Origin: Closterium sp. Naga37s-1
Lineage: Eukaryota; Streptophyta; Zygnematophyceae; Desmidiales; Closteriaceae
DNA: 64,000 nucleotides
Direction of reading: 5' to 3'
Assembly (NCBI GenBank): GCA_947471745.1
Contig: CANJKZ010000172.1
Coordinates: 950,501 to 1,014,500 of the forward strand
Shown: positions 10,832 to 23,416 of the stretch, in pieces
Numbering within the stretch: position 1 is the stretch's first letter
How the letters are laid out: each line of letters opens with the position of its first letter
The notes under the pieces: generated by a model
What the model saw: the letters and a program-made list of their open reading frames with translations, nothing else
What the model was told of the DNA's origin: nothing
The model's database searches: none
Position numbers and translations under genes: made by a program

Positions 10832-13480
10832 TTCTTGCGATTCCCAAACCGCCTCCGCCTTACAGCACGCAGACCGTCGCGAGCAGCGGGAGCAGGAATG
10901 GTCAAAATGGACCTTCCACACCGTCAGCTAAAGGCTATGAACCGCTCTGTCAGATCCCCGGAGGCCACGGCCAGATAGCTTCGGAAATAGCTTCGTTCCC
11001 CTTCGCGTTTCGCGAAACCGCGTCTGCACATCGACAGCGCACAAGTTAGTTCTGCCCGTGCCTGCCCGCTGCGTGAGTTCCCAGTGCGATTCGCTTAACA
11101 ACTCCTCCCTGCATTATCGCTTAACCGTCAGGTTCGGTTCAAATGAACGAGCTTCACCGTCTGGACAAGTCAATCAACCGGACTGAACCGTTCTGTCACT
11201 TCCCCGGAGGCTACGGCCAGAGGCTTGACACTGCTTCGGAATTCGCTTCGTTCCCCTGCGAGTCCGCACACCGCACAAGTTCGTTTTGTCCGTGCTTGCC
11301 CGCTGCGTGAGTTCCCAGTGCCTCGGCTCTCCTCCACCCCGCCTTGTCGCAGCAACCCTCTCGCTCTCCCCTCGTCGCCTGCGATCGCCTCTCCGAGTAC
11401 AAACCCGCACTCCCTCTACTCACCATCATTCATCGCTCTCTCTTCTTCGGTTTCAACTCTCCAGCTGACCTCGATCGCCAGTTTCGTACTATCTCGTTAC
11501 TCTCGAGCCATCTCCCACAGCTGCAGCATTACTATCCTTGCCAGATCAGAATATTCTAAGCTTTCAGCTCTCTCCGGTACTTCTAGCTTTGTACCCGAGG
11601 CTGCAACAGCAACCAGTGTTCCCTCAAGGTTCGTCTCTGCTAGTTCCGCCGCTCGGTTTCGGCCTCACACTTCGCTCGGTTGAATGGGCGACGCTTCCGC
11701 GCCTGCATACACCTCGTCGTCGTTCGCGGAAGTCCTGAGCCTTTGGAGGAAGCGCGAAGAGGTTACGCAGTCCCGCGCGCATCTTGAAGTGACGCCGAGC
11801 TCCGCGACTGCATGCGAGGTGCCTTGTGAGCCAACTCTTGAAGCGACTTTTGAGGAAACTCCCGAGGCGATTTCTGAGTCGACGGAAAAGCAGTCCCAAC
11901 TGCAAGTGCCGCTGAGCTTCTCCGCTACATGCGCGGCGGCTGCAGAGGAGGCGGAGGCGGAGGAGGAGGATCTGCGGACTGAGTGCGACCAAACGAGCAC
12001 TGGCAGCGTCGCCGTCGAGACGTCATGCAGCAACGGGACGAGTTCTGTCAGCAGTTCTGTCAGCAACGACACGATTTCTGAAAAGGACGTGAGGATGTAT
12101 AGTGATGGCGGCAGGTGGTTGGTGGCGGAGGTTGCAGTGGGATCAGGTGGGATCCCGGCGTGTTCTTGGGATTCCCAAACCGTCTCCGCCTTCGCACACG
12201 CAGACCGTCGCGAGCAGTGGGAGCAGGGATGGTCAAAATGGACCATCCACACCGTCAGCTAAAGGCTAGCCACCGGACTGAACCGCTCTGTCAGGTCCCC
12301 GAAGGCCACGGCCAGATAGCTTCGGAATAGCTTCGTTCCCCTTCGCGTTTCGCGAAATCGCATGCGAGTCCGCACACCGACAGCGCACAAGTTAGTTTTG
12401 CCCGTGCCTGCCCGCTGCGTGAGTTCCCAGTGCGATTCGCGTAGCAACCCCTCCCTGCATAATCGCTTAACCGGCAGGTTCGGCTCGAATGAACGAGCCT
12501 CACCGTCTGGACAAGGCAATCAAGCGGACTGAACCGTTCTGTCACTTCCCCGGAGGCTACGGCCAGAGGCTTGACACTGCTTCGGAATTAGCTTCGTTCC
12601 CCTGCGAGTCCGCACAGCGACTGCCCGCTGCGTGAGTTCCCAGTGCCTCGGCTCTCCTCCACCCCGCCATGTCGCAGCATCCCTCTCGCTCTCCCCTCGT
12701 CGCCTGCGATCGCCTCTGCGAGTACAAACCCGCACTCCCTCTACGCAGCCTCATTCATCGCTTTCTCTTCTTCGATTTCAACTCTCCAGCTGACCTCGAT
12801 CGCCAGTTTCGTACTATCTCGTTACTCTTGAGCCAGCTCCCACAGCTGCAGCATTACTATCCTTGCCAGATCAGAACATCCTAAGCTATCAGCTCTCTCC
12901 GGTACTTCTAGCTTTGCACCCGAGGCTGCAAAAGCAACCAGTGTTCCCTCAAGGTTCGTCTCTGCTAGTTCCGTCGCTCGGTTTCGGCCTCACACTTCGC
13001 TCGGTTGAATGGCCGACGCTTCCGCGCGTGCATACACCTCGTCGTCGTTCGCGGAAGTCCTGAGCATCTGGAGGAAGCGCGAAGAGGTTACGCAGTCCCG
13101 CGCGCATCTTGAAGTGACGCCGAGCTCCGCGACTGCATGCGCGGTGGCTTCTGAATCAACTGTTGAAGCGACTCTTGAAGCGACTCCTGAAGCGACTTCC
13201 GAGGCGATTTCTGAGTCGACGGAAAAGGAGTCCCAACTGCAAGTGCCGCTGAGCGCGGCGGCGGCTGCAGAGGAGGCGGAGGAAGCGGAGGAGGATTCGC
13301 GGACTGACTGCGCCCACACGAGCACTGGCAGCGTCAACGTCGAGACTTCATGCAGCAACGGGACGAGTTCTGTCAGCTGTTCTGTTAGCAACGACGCGAT
13401 TTCTGGAAAGGACGTGAGGATGCACAGTGATGGCGGCAGGTGGTTGGTGGCGGAGGTTGCAGTGGGATCAGGTGGTGCCA
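10832..13480 (+). repeat. 1.3-kb tandem duplication within copy A
   Basis: The segment from GATTCCCAAACCG at about 10841 to about 12152 repeats from about 12165 onward; the two start codons (11684, 13009) are 1325 bp apart. The join at about 12152 cuts the first coding copy. The related single copy in segment B starts near 17400. Confidence 0.87.
11684..12262 (+). CDS. Unknown gene family member 1, truncated and chimeric
   Basis: 192 codons. The first about 155 residues match the two other family members (MGDASAPAYTSSSFAEVLSL; SDGGRWLVAEVAVGSGG). Then the tandem-duplication junction at about 12152 fuses the frame to upstream non-coding repeat sequence. The hydrophobic segment and C-terminus are missing. 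Probably non-functional. No known domain recognised. Confidence 0.45.
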   Translation: MGDASAPAYTSSSFAEVLSLWRKREEVTQSRAHLEVTPSSATACEVPCEPTLEATFEETPEAISESTEKQSQLQVPLSFSATCAAAAEEAEAEEEDLRTECDQTSTGSVAVETSCSNGTSSVSSSVSNDTISEKDVRMYSDGGRWLVAEVAVGSGGIPACSWDSQTVSAFAHADRREQWEQGWSKWTIHTVS

Positions 13481-13803
13481 CTGCTGATGCACTCAACACA
13501 CTGCACGCCGCCCTGCTGCTGCTGCTGCTGCTGCACTCGCTGCTCCTGTCACTGCTGCTGCCGCTGCTGAGAGTGGTTCTGCCCTGGCGGATTCCCAATG
13601 TAGAGAGCACAGGAGCGCGTGTGAAGGTGGGTGGTGTGGAGGGGAAGGCATGGAATGCACGTGGTGGTGCTCTAGCCCACCAGAAGCCCACAGCAAGCAG
13701 CATGAGGCAGCAGCAGGAGAGAGAGCACGCTGTGAAGTGCAGAGGGAGGAGGAACGGTGGCAGCACCACCAAGGTAGCAGCAAGACCTCCTTTGAGGCCT
13801 TGA
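13009..13803 (+). CDS. Unknown gene family member 2 (264 aa, one membrane segment)
   Basis: Single-exon frame. The ATG follows directly on an upstream in-frame TGA (GGTTGAATGG), as in all three copies. The order is an acidic Ser/Thr/Glu-rich half (TPSSATACAVASESTVEATL), a conserved SDGGRWLV, one hydrophobic stretch (LNTLHAALLLLLLLHSLLLS, about residues 164-190) and a basic tail (HQKPTASSMRQQQEREHAVK). Indels against the 18329 copy keep the frame, which supports coding. No domain recognised. A long antisense frame exists but its differences look less like coding. Confidence 0.55.
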   Translation: MADASARAYTSSSFAEVLSIWRKREEVTQSRAHLEVTPSSATACAVASESTVEATLEATPEATSEAISESTEKESQLQVPLSAAAAAEEAEEAEEDSRTDCAHTSTGSVNVETSCSNGTSSVSCSVSNDAISGKDVRMHSDGGRWLVAEVAVGSGGATADALNTLHAALLLLLLLHSLLLSLLLPLLRVVLPWRIPNVESTGARVKVGGVEGKAWNARGGALAHQKPTASSMRQQQEREHAVKCRGRRNGGSTTKVAARPPLRP

Positions 13804-14505
13804 TTCTGTTGGCGCCACAGAAGCAAGCACAAGGAGATATTTATCTGTGGAAGTGCAGAACAGAAATTTCTCCAATGGCTACTAGAGTCTGTGTCTCTTA
13901 GATAGCTGCGTGCAATCTTGTACTATATACTAGGTGCATTAGGTGCATTTACTCATGTATATTGGCTGTCAAATGTCTAGACAAATGTATATTTTTCCTT
14001 CCAGTGTGCATGCTGTGCAGAAGAGTGTAGATGAGGTGAGGTGGTACAACACAGATTGTTATTTAAGTTGCTGGTCTAATTTTACATATTGATTATGACA
14101 CACAAGCCTAAGATGACAACCACGTATGGTATGTACGAGTGATTAAATTATGGTACGCTCAGTTTGACATCATAGAAGCTGTGTATCGCATGTGATTGTG
14201 TTCCCTCTTCTCAAAAATTACATTGATCCCTGCACTCAATTACAAGTACGGAATTTTGATGACATCGTGCATGGTGCATGGCGTGCGGTTTACGCTGAGG
14301 GCTGCACACGCGAAGTGCCCAACGACTGCCCAAGAGCGATCACGGCTGAAATTCTCGCTGAGCTCGGATTAGCTTGGGTTGGGAGACGTCTTGTTTATTG
14401 CGAAAAAAAGTTGGCTATTAGCGGCCGAGTTTGGGAGCGAGAGGTTGCGGGGAGCGATAAGTTAGTCATTAGCTCAGCCTTTGTCTAGACACCCCTCTCT
14501 TTGCC

Positions 14506-14787
14506 ATGGCGTTCAGAGCTGGTTCCGGAACGATCTGCCGAGAGAGCATGCGAGGATTTTTAGAGGGTCAAGGATGATGTCCACAGCGCAACTAGAGGGT
14601 AACAATATCTACTTTTGTACATTCAACAGGGTAACGATTTTCCTCTGGACATTCGAGGGGGTTGCGTGTTGTATCTGGCTTCTGTTCTACAGTCGTTAGT
14701 TCTGAGAGAGCTTTTTTCACGTTCAACGCCCACGAAATCCCGAGATGCGGCGAAGGCGGCGAAAGAAGCTGATCTGAGCACGGGTGA
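14506..14787 (+). pseudogene. NDUFS8 exon 1-2 pseudogene, copy B
   Basis: The exon-1 copy (14506-14598) starts MAFRAGSGTICRES, then has a 13-bp deletion that shifts the frame to a TGA. The exon-2 copy (from about 14722) keeps CCCGAGATGCGGCGAAGG but its acceptor reads CAC instead of CAG. No exons 3-7. Confidence 0.85.
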
Positions 14788-14946
14788 GTTGTCCTTGGCT
14801 TTCCTCCAAAGGCCCTTTGCTGAGGAGGCGAAAGGTGGCGAAAGGAGCTGAGGGGGAGAGAATGGGGGAGAAGGACAAGGAGTGCTGAATGTGAGCGGTT
14901 GTGTTCATTATCTGGTGCCTGGGCGGCCAGGTGAAGCAGACAGTGG

Positions 14947-15130
14947 GGGGAAGAGGAGGGAAGAGGAGGGAAGAGGAGGGAAGAGGAGGGAAGAGGAGGG
15001 AAGAGGAGGGAAGAGGAGGGAAGAGGAGGGAAGAGGCGGGAAGAGGAGGGAAGAGGAGGGAAGAGGAGGGAAGAGGAGGGAAGAGGAGGGAAGAGGAGGG
15101 AAGAGGAGGGAAGAGAAGTGAAGAGGAGGG
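14947..15130 (+). repeat. Tandem repeat of GGGAAGAGGA
   Basis: About 18 copies of a 10-bp purine unit. All frames are open, giving spurious ORFs. Copy A has only GAGGAGGGAAGTG at the same place, so the array expanded after duplication. Confidence 0.95.
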
Positions 15131-15854
15131 AAGTGGGGGGCGAGTGAGGGAGGTGTTTGGCGTGTGGACTGTAGAGCGAGGGTGGGAGGGGGGAAGGGGT
15201 AAGAGCTGACAGGGGGAGAGATGAGAGAGAGAGAAGCGGGAGAGCAGGGTAGTCCTGGATGCAAGGTGGGACTCAAGGTCTCCCACAACAGGCTGAGACA
15301 TTCACCCTATTCTCCCCACCCCCTCCCCTTCCCCTCTGCCTCGCTTCTCCCTACCCCCCTATTCTCAATCATTCTCCCTTTTCCTCCCCACCCCTGTGCC
15401 TTCCCCTCGGCCCCCCATGCATGGCAGAGGTGGGCGTGGGAGGGAGGCATGGGGAAAGTGGAGCGTGGGAGGAGGAAGCATGCAAGGTGTTGTAAGTCCG
15501 TATTTGAAGCCTACGCGATCTTGGTGGTTAAAACGTTTCTGCAATGAATGTTGCCTAATTGTAGTGAGAGTAGGTAGAGTGTGAGAGCAGTGTGGTGTGG
15601 CTGTATCAGAGCCATGCTCCCTCTTTCCTGCTCAGAGAGCAGCATCGTGCTGGCGCAGGGTGTGGAGAGGGGGAGATGGGTTAGTGGGGGAGGTGGAATG
15701 ATGATAGGAGGGGGAGGGGGATAGCACCTCCCTCTCCACCTCCCTCTCCCACCTCCCTCTCCCACCTTCCTCTCTCACCTCCCTCTCCCACCTTCCTCTC
15801 TCACCTCCCTCTCCCACCTCCCTCTCCCACCCCACCCTGTGCGCACCCACACAG

Positions 15855-16985
15855 GACCTACCAGAGAGGCAGTGGGCGAGGAGGACCTGACGCACTGCCT
15901 GGAGCTGAGGGACCTCAAGGGACCACCCTTGTCAAATGCCTCATCTCATCGCTACCTATCTGCACGCTTTTACCCTGGCTCACCTCCCCCTCCCACCTGC
16001 CTGTGACCGCCACCCCACAGGACCTACCCTCGGCAGTGGGCGAGGAGGACTTGACGCACTGCCTGGAGCTGAGGGACCTCAAGGGGCGCTCCGCCATGGT
16101 CATGCCCGTGTGCGCCTATGATGGGTGAGATGGGGATGGGAGGGGGAGGGGGAGGGGGAGGGGGGAAGGTGGGGTGAGGGAGGGATGGGTGGGGGCAAGG
16201 TGGGGTTGACCGTCATGGGAAGGAATTTTGGTAGGCGGGCAATGCTGAAGGTGCACTATGCTGAGTGAGAGGGGTGATGTGGAAGGGAACAGCTCAGGGT
16301 GTCAGGTGTGTTTGAGCAATGCAAATGGTGCTCAGGTAAGTGATGGAACCTGGCGATCGGAAGGGATGTGGATAGCTAAAAGACGAAGAGGGGCGACTGG
16401 GCTTTGTTGCGCTGTGATTTCTCTGAGACGCGATATCTAATGCGGGTGCATGCAGCGTTACATTAAGTTGAATCGTGGTATTGTTGGGGGTGTGGCTTAA
16501 CTGCCCTGGCCCTACTCAGTGACTATGCTGAAACCAGAGCATATGTGTGTGCCTGCTCATGTATGTCTGTGTGTTTGTGAGTGCATGTGTGTGCAAGTGT
16601 GTCTGTGTGTTTGTGTGAGAGAGAGGGAGAGTGTGTCTGACTGTGTGTCTGCTTTTACAACCATCTGTGCATGCCTTTGTGTTGTGTGTGCAGCACGGGG
16701 GTGAGGGAGGGAGTGACGTGGCTGGTGGAGGCAGTGAGGAAGAGCCAACGAGCAGACCTCATCAAGCAAAGGGCCGATGTTGCTGCTGCCTTCCGATATG
16801 GGTTGAGGGAATCTGAGGAAATCTTGTACAGGAAAGGAGGAAGACGGTTGATTGGACTCAATGGTTGTAGCCATGGAACAATGCCTTCGTGGTTGTGCTC
16901 CTTTCAGCTGCTTGCAAAGGCAGGAATGGTAGTTGAAGTAGTGTTAGATATCCACTCGTGGTTGAATGAAGCGAGTAGAAGGTGA
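15855..16985 (+). pseudogene. ARF-like GTPase C-terminal exons (ARL13-like?), copy B
   Basis: Exon 16021-16124 (CAG acceptor, GTGAGA donor) reads DLPSAVGEEDLTHCLELRDL then VMPVCAYDG. It joins in phase to the exon from 16694, reading TGVREGVTWLVEAVRKSQRA. This matches the end of the ARF/ARL fold: the residues after the NKQD guanine motif, the G5 loop, and the final helix (EGxxWL). The further tail (DLIKQRADVAAAFRYG) suggests an ARL13-like extension. A partial duplicate of the first exon lies at 15855-15930. The P-loop half is not found, so this is a gene fragment or its start lies unrecognised. Confidence 0.55.
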
Positions 16986-18328
16986 CAGAGAGGATATTAA
17001 GCAGCTGCCAAATGCTAACTGCTCTAAGTGCCCAAGGATGCTAGAACGCAGAGTTGGTGCTAGGTGTGTGAAGTTTTATAGAAATGAATGGACCTTGTAT
17101 GACCGTTGTAGTCTTATTAATAAGTAGCTTCTCATTCTCTTTCAGAGCAAAGGTCAGCTTCAATCTAAAGATGCTTCTTGTTTGGCCCTTTCAAACGTTT
17201 CTATTTCGTGAGAATCGAGAAGCATACTACATCGAGCACAAATTCCCCCGCCTTCCAACTCCAGTTCATCCTCACCCTGATAGTTTCCCTGCCGACAGAT
17301 CCCGATAATGTTGGAGCATTGTTAGCGGAACCAGAGATACGCCCTTACACACTGAAGAAGCATAGAGTTCCTGGCGGTCAATTCCCGCCATTTCAAAACA
17401 CGTGATTCCCGAAGAGTAACCAGTCGAGTTTGCATCGTTAGCGTCTGTCTACCCTGTCGCAAATGCGATTCGCATACGTTTTGGGCCCTTGCGACTCCCT
17501 ACCGCCTTCGCAGACGCAGATCCTCATGGGCAGCGGGGTCAGGAATGGCAAAGCTTTCGCGTCGCAACGACAACCGGCAAAATCGCTTAGCCAGCAGGCT
17601 TGGTCCCGAGTGGACCATCCGCACCGTTTGGAAAAGCCAAAGCACCAGTCTGCACCACTCTGTGACGTACCCCGACGCCAAGGCCAGCGGCCTCGGAAAT
17701 AGCTTTGTTCCGTCCGTGTTCCCGTGCCTGCCTGCTGTGAGTTCCCAGTGCGAATCGCTTAGCAACTCCTTCCTGCATAATCGCTTAACCGGCAGGTTCG
17801 GTTCGAATGAACGAGCCTCACCGTCTGGACACGAAAATCAACCGGACTGAACCGTTCTGTCACTTCCCCGGAGGCCACGGCCAGAGGGTTGACACTGTTT
17901 CGGAATTAGCTTCGTTCCCCTGCGAGTCCGCACAGCGACTGCCCGCTGCGTGAGTTCCCAGTGCCTCGGCTCTCCTCCACCCCGCCTTGACGCAGCAACC
18001 CTCTCTCGCTCTCCCCCCGTCGCCTGCGATCGCCTCTGCGAGTACAAACCCGCACTCCCTCTACTCACCATCATTCATCGCTCTCTCTTCTTCGGTTTCA
18101 ACTCTCCAGCTGACCTCGATCGCCAGTTTCGTACTATCTCGTTACTCTCCAGCCAGCTCCCACAGCTGCAGCATTACTATCCTTGCCAGATCAGAACATT
18201 CTAAGCTTTCAGCTCTCTCCGGTACTTCTAGCTTTGCACCCAAGGCTGCAACAGCAACCAGTGCTCCCTCAAGGTTCGTCTCTGCTAGTTCCGCCGCTCG
18301 GTTTCGTCCTCACACTTCGCTCGGTTGA
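16986..18328. other. Upstream region of family member 3
   Basis: From about 17400 it parallels 10740-11683 and 12165-13008, including GCGAGTCCGCACAGCGACTG and the 17950-18328 leader. Short leader ORFs are conserved mainly because the DNA is duplicated. No other gene seen. Confidence 0.55.
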
Positions 18329-19135
18329 ATGGCCGACGCTTCCGCGCCTGCATACACCTCGTCGTCGTTCGCGGAAGTCCTGAGCCTCTGGAGGAAGCGC
18401 GAAGGGGTTAAGCCGTCCCGCGTGCAAGTTGAAGTGACGCCGAGCTCCGCGACTGCATGCGCGGTGGCTTCTGAATCAACTGTTGAAGCGACTCTGGAGG
18501 CGACTCTTGAAGCGACTTTTGAGGAGACTTCTGAGGCGATTTCTGAGTCGACGGAAAAGCTGTCCCAGCTGCAAGTGCCGCTGAGCTTCCCCACTGAATT
18601 CGCGGCGGTTGCAGAGGAGGAGGAAGCAGAGGAGGATCCGCGGAGTGACTGCGCCCAAACGAGCACTGTCAGCGACCACGTTGAGACGTCATGCAGCAAC
18701 GGGACGAGTTCAGTCAGCTGTTCTGTCAGCAACGACACGATTTCTGGAAAGGACGTGAGGATATACAGTGATGGCGGCAGGTGGTTGGTGGCGGTGGGAT
18801 CAGGTGGTGCCACTGCTGATGCACTCAACACACTGCACGCCGCCCTGCTGCTGCTGCTGCTGCTGCACTCGCTGCTCATGCCACTGCTGCTGCCGCTGCT
18901 GAGAGTGGTTCTGCCCTGGCGGATTCCCGAGGTAGGCAGCACAGGAGCGCGTGTGAAGGTGGGTGGTGTGGAGGGGAAGGCATGGAATGCGCGTGGTGGT
19001 GCTCTAGCCCACCAGAAGCCCACAGCAAGCAGCATGAAGCAGCAGCAGGAGAGAGAGCACGCTGTGAAGTGCAGAGGGAGGAGCAATGCTGGCAGCACCA
19101 CTAAGGCAGCAGCAAGACCTTCTTGGAGGTCTTGA
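18329..19135 (+). CDS. Unknown gene family member 3 (268 aa, one membrane segment)
   Basis: Full-length paralog of the 13009 gene. Ser/Thr/Glu-rich N-terminal half, conserved SDGGRWLVA, hydrophobic run about residues 165-190 (LNTLHAALLLLLLLHSLLMP) and basic Gln-rich tail ending in RPSWRS. All length differences from member 2 are multiples of three codon bases. The sequence after the stop is also conserved (CTTAGATAGCTG near 13900 and 19230), so coding part and 3' region were duplicated together. Function unknown; the leucine stretch may anchor it in a membrane. Confidence 0.55.
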   Translation: MADASAPAYTSSSFAEVLSLWRKREGVKPSRVQVEVTPSSATACAVASESTVEATLEATLEATFEETSEAISESTEKLSQLQVPLSFPTEFAAVAEEEEAEEDPRSDCAQTSTVSDHVETSCSNGTSSVSCSVSNDTISGKDVRIYSDGGRWLVAVGSGGATADALNTLHAALLLLLLLHSLLMPLLLPLLRVVLPWRIPEVGSTGARVKVGGVEGKAWNARGGALAHQKPTASSMKQQQEREHAVKCRGRSNAGSTTKAAARPSWRS

Positions 19136-19914
19136 AGCTGCTGGCGCCACAGAAGTAAGCACAGGGAAATATTTCTCTGTGGAAGTACAGAATAGATAAG
19201 TATTCAATAGCTTCTAGAGTATGTATCTCTTAGATAGCTGTGTGCAATCTTGCAATGTATACTAGGTGCCTGATGTGCATTAACACATGTATATTGGCAT
19301 GTCAAATGTCTAGACAAATGTACATTCTACCTTCCAGTATCACTGATTGTTCTCTACCTATGTTGCTGGTCAAATTTAACATTTTGCTCTAAATGGACAA
19401 GGTGCCTGTTTAGAACACACAACCCTGAGGATTTATATGAGGGATTGAATTATGGTATACTCAGTTTGACAGTTTTAAAGGTGTAAACCGTATGTGAAAT
19501 TGTTGACATGTTCCATTTCTCCAGTAAGTATTACCGCACATACGCGCAAGTATCATATAAGTAATCCTAATCCGTGTGGATGTTGTTGAAGGACAACTTT
19601 ACCGTACTTTGACGCCCGCACTCAATAACAACCTTTTTTGTTCACCTCGTGCATGGTGCATGGCGTGCGGTTTACGCTGGGAGTCGCTAGCACAACACAC
19701 GCAAAATGCGCTACGAGGGCCGGCCAAGAGCGATGGTGGCTGAAATTCTCGGTGGGCCCAGGTTAGCTTGGGAGACGTTTTGTATATTCCGAAGAAAGAT
19801 CGGCTTGCTGTGTCTAATAGCAGCGCCCGAGCTGGAAGCGAGAGGTTTAGGGAAGCACAGTTAATAGTCATATAGATCGACAGCTTGTCCAGACGAGACA
19901 CTTCAGTCTTCGCA
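19136..19914. other. 3' region of family member 3 and NDUFS8 promoter/leader
   Basis: AT-richer sequence. From about 19500 it is homologous to 6953-7301 and 14150-14505, so the NDUFS8 upstream region exists three times. No gene seen. Confidence 0.6.
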
Positions 19915-21146
<1,232 letters not shown>

Positions 21147-21325
21147 GAATTGGCTTTTGCACCAGAAATTTGTTCCAGCAACCATCTAGAAGGTGGCGCT
21201 ATCTGTTGTTGAATCTACTCCTCATTCGCCCAGGGTGAAGAAAATGCACGTTTGAAAGGTTCCTGTACATAAAAAATGATATGAGAATGGGCATACCGTA
21301 GATGCTGTGCAACAACTGCTTCTGT

Positions 21326-22803
21326 TCAACGTACCCTGTAGATGCTCTGGGGAAGCCTTCGTTTGAGTCTGTCAATAGTTTCATAAATGACCTGCTGCAA
21401 TTCCATTCGTGGAACATCTGCCTTCCTCAGTAGACCAGAGACTGCTCCAAGTGTTGCACAGTTGTAAGTTCAGACGTGTTAGTAGAAAACTGAAATGACT
21501 CCCATTTATGTCTTACTGGTGAACAGGTGTTTGGAAATGTTGTCGCTGGTGTCAAGCTCAGCAAGCTGGACATACACTCTGAAAAACAATTGTGTGACAT
21601 GCGCTGTTGTCAGTGACATCAGAAATATGTAGAAAGATTACACATAAGAAACGTTGTCACTTAGGTACCTGATGTAGACTTCTTTTGAAGCTTCAGCCTC
21701 CTCAAAGATGCCCGAAATGCCTTCAAGAACTCCGGAATGCACAAATCTGAAATGGTGGACAATGTCAGGTGTAAAGAGTACGCAGTACATACATGCCATC
21801 CAGAACATGCCTTGATCGTGTTGCTGATTTGATGACCTCAACAAGTTTTGACAGGGTGTCTCCATGCATTATGGCTGGCAGCTTTATCTGTTTCATTTCA
21901 TTGATTAGTTTGTTAAACTACCAGGCATACTCCGAAATGCGCCTCAGTTCAATCTTACAATCTCCATCATGGCCGATAGGACAACTTGAGACCGCATCTC
22001 AGATTCGGGTAGGGATGAACAAATGCCAGAATTCCAGAGCTCGTGAAGTAAATTGTCCTCATTGTCCTCAGGAGAATAGAGCACAGCGTGAAGAACGGCT
22101 TGGACTGTCAAAGCGCAGTCGTGAACACAACCATAAATCAGTGCAAAGCAATCAATCGAAGAGAAAACTTACCAAGGACGTCCTTATTTTGGTAAGTTGC
22201 TGATATGAACATGCTTGAGATTGCTTTGGCCGCAAGATTTATGGTACCTCTCGTCCAAGGTGCGTACATGAGTGACTGAATACTGAGATCGTTTATTAAA
22301 GAGCTGCGCAAAGCGGAGAAGGACATGAACAAATGAAAGACAACACTGTCTGAATGCCTTAATAGTATGTTTTAACGATACCTCGGGCCAATGACGCCTT
22401 CGTCTTCAAGAACCCACAAAGTCTGAACTATTCTGATGAATGCTTCAGGCTCTGTGGCTGCGAACCTTGTCCGCTCGCCGAAAATCTGTCTTAGTCAATT
22501 GTTATTACCCATACTTGGGCTGAGGCACACCTGAGAATCACAACATCCACTCACAAGTTGGACCAACGCCTCCGCAGCTAGACTTGAATCCTGCCTGGCC
22601 TCAAGAATCGCTCCCGAACTTGCGGAAGAACGAAGACACGCTTCAATGGCATGCAGCCGCGGGGAAGCCGCGAACCCATGCCCACGGGATAAATTGTTGT
22701 GAGGAAGGTACAAACCAGTCCCGTATTGATAGATGAACTGATGCACAGAGGCCGCGAAATTGGTTTTTGTCAGAGCAGAAAGGACCGCGCGTGGATCAGG
22801 CAT
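21326..22803 (-). CDS. Unknown 320-aa helical protein, eight exons
   Basis: Exons on the minus strand: 22803-22555, 22485-22382, 22303-22173, 22104-21959, 21887-21811, 21746-21669, 21578-21517, 21441-21326. All phases agree over 963 bp. It starts MPDPRAVLSALTKTNFAASV and includes AFIRIVQTLWVLEDEGVIGP, GTINLAAKAISSMFISATYQ, LPAIMHGDTLSKLVEVIKSA and a C-terminal LQQVIYETIDRLKRRL. The run of amphipathic helices looks like ARM/HEAT-type repeats, but I cannot name the family. Intron 5 starts with GC (AG|GCATGT) instead of GT. The 5' end diverges from DNAJC17 over about 610 bp, a likely shared promoter region. Confidence 0.75.
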
Positions 22804-23416
22804 TGCAAATCTCAGGAGGGATTCGCGACGCGAGTGGAGGGGAGGAGATGGACGCAACGAACACAGGCTTGTGGGTGAGATGGTTGAAGCTAGTACAGCT
22901 TGTACAAATGATTCTGAATTGAATGCTCAAGTCAACCACCACTGGAGAGCTTGTGATACAAATGAATTTGTTGAAAGAGGTAGCTCAGGTTCAGCGCGTT
23001 TGTCCCTCGTTGGTATTGTGCGGTTATTCTCGTTTCGTCACGGTGTTAAGAAATGAAGATTGAAGACCGCTGTGTAAAGTTCAGAATCGTTTTGCACCAC
23101 GATATATGAACAGCAGATGAACGCGCTGACCATCGCCTAGAATCAAAATCACTGTCAGGCCGGAGTGCTTGGTCTTCGAAATCAAATTTTACAATTCAAA
23201 CGACAAACAAAACCGAAGCGGCTGAACCAGACTTCGCAGCAATTGAACGCGATATTGCCACTTTCCTGTCCCCGTTTGAGAGAGGTTTCGTCAAATTTTA
23301 GATCTCGCGTCTACTTCACGAGATTCAAAACGGTGAACACACAAATTCGAAACACTGTGCTTTAGGTATTCTATTTTCCAAGCGTCAGTCCGGGTAACAG
23401 TCTCTCATCGGAAGCC
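22804..23416. other. Divergent intergenic region
   Basis: Between the start codons of the minus-strand gene and DNAJC17. It must hold both promoters. No clear TATA box or further gene seen. Confidence 0.5.

Noticed and set aside
14882-15301. ORFs with EEEGRGGKRR or PPLPSSSLLF repeats
   Set aside because: They are products of the GGGAAGAGGA array.
18310-19101. Antisense ORF of 263 codons over the unknown family member
   Set aside because: It mirrors the sense frame because of composition. The sense frame has the consistent start context and the membrane-like segment in all full-length copies.
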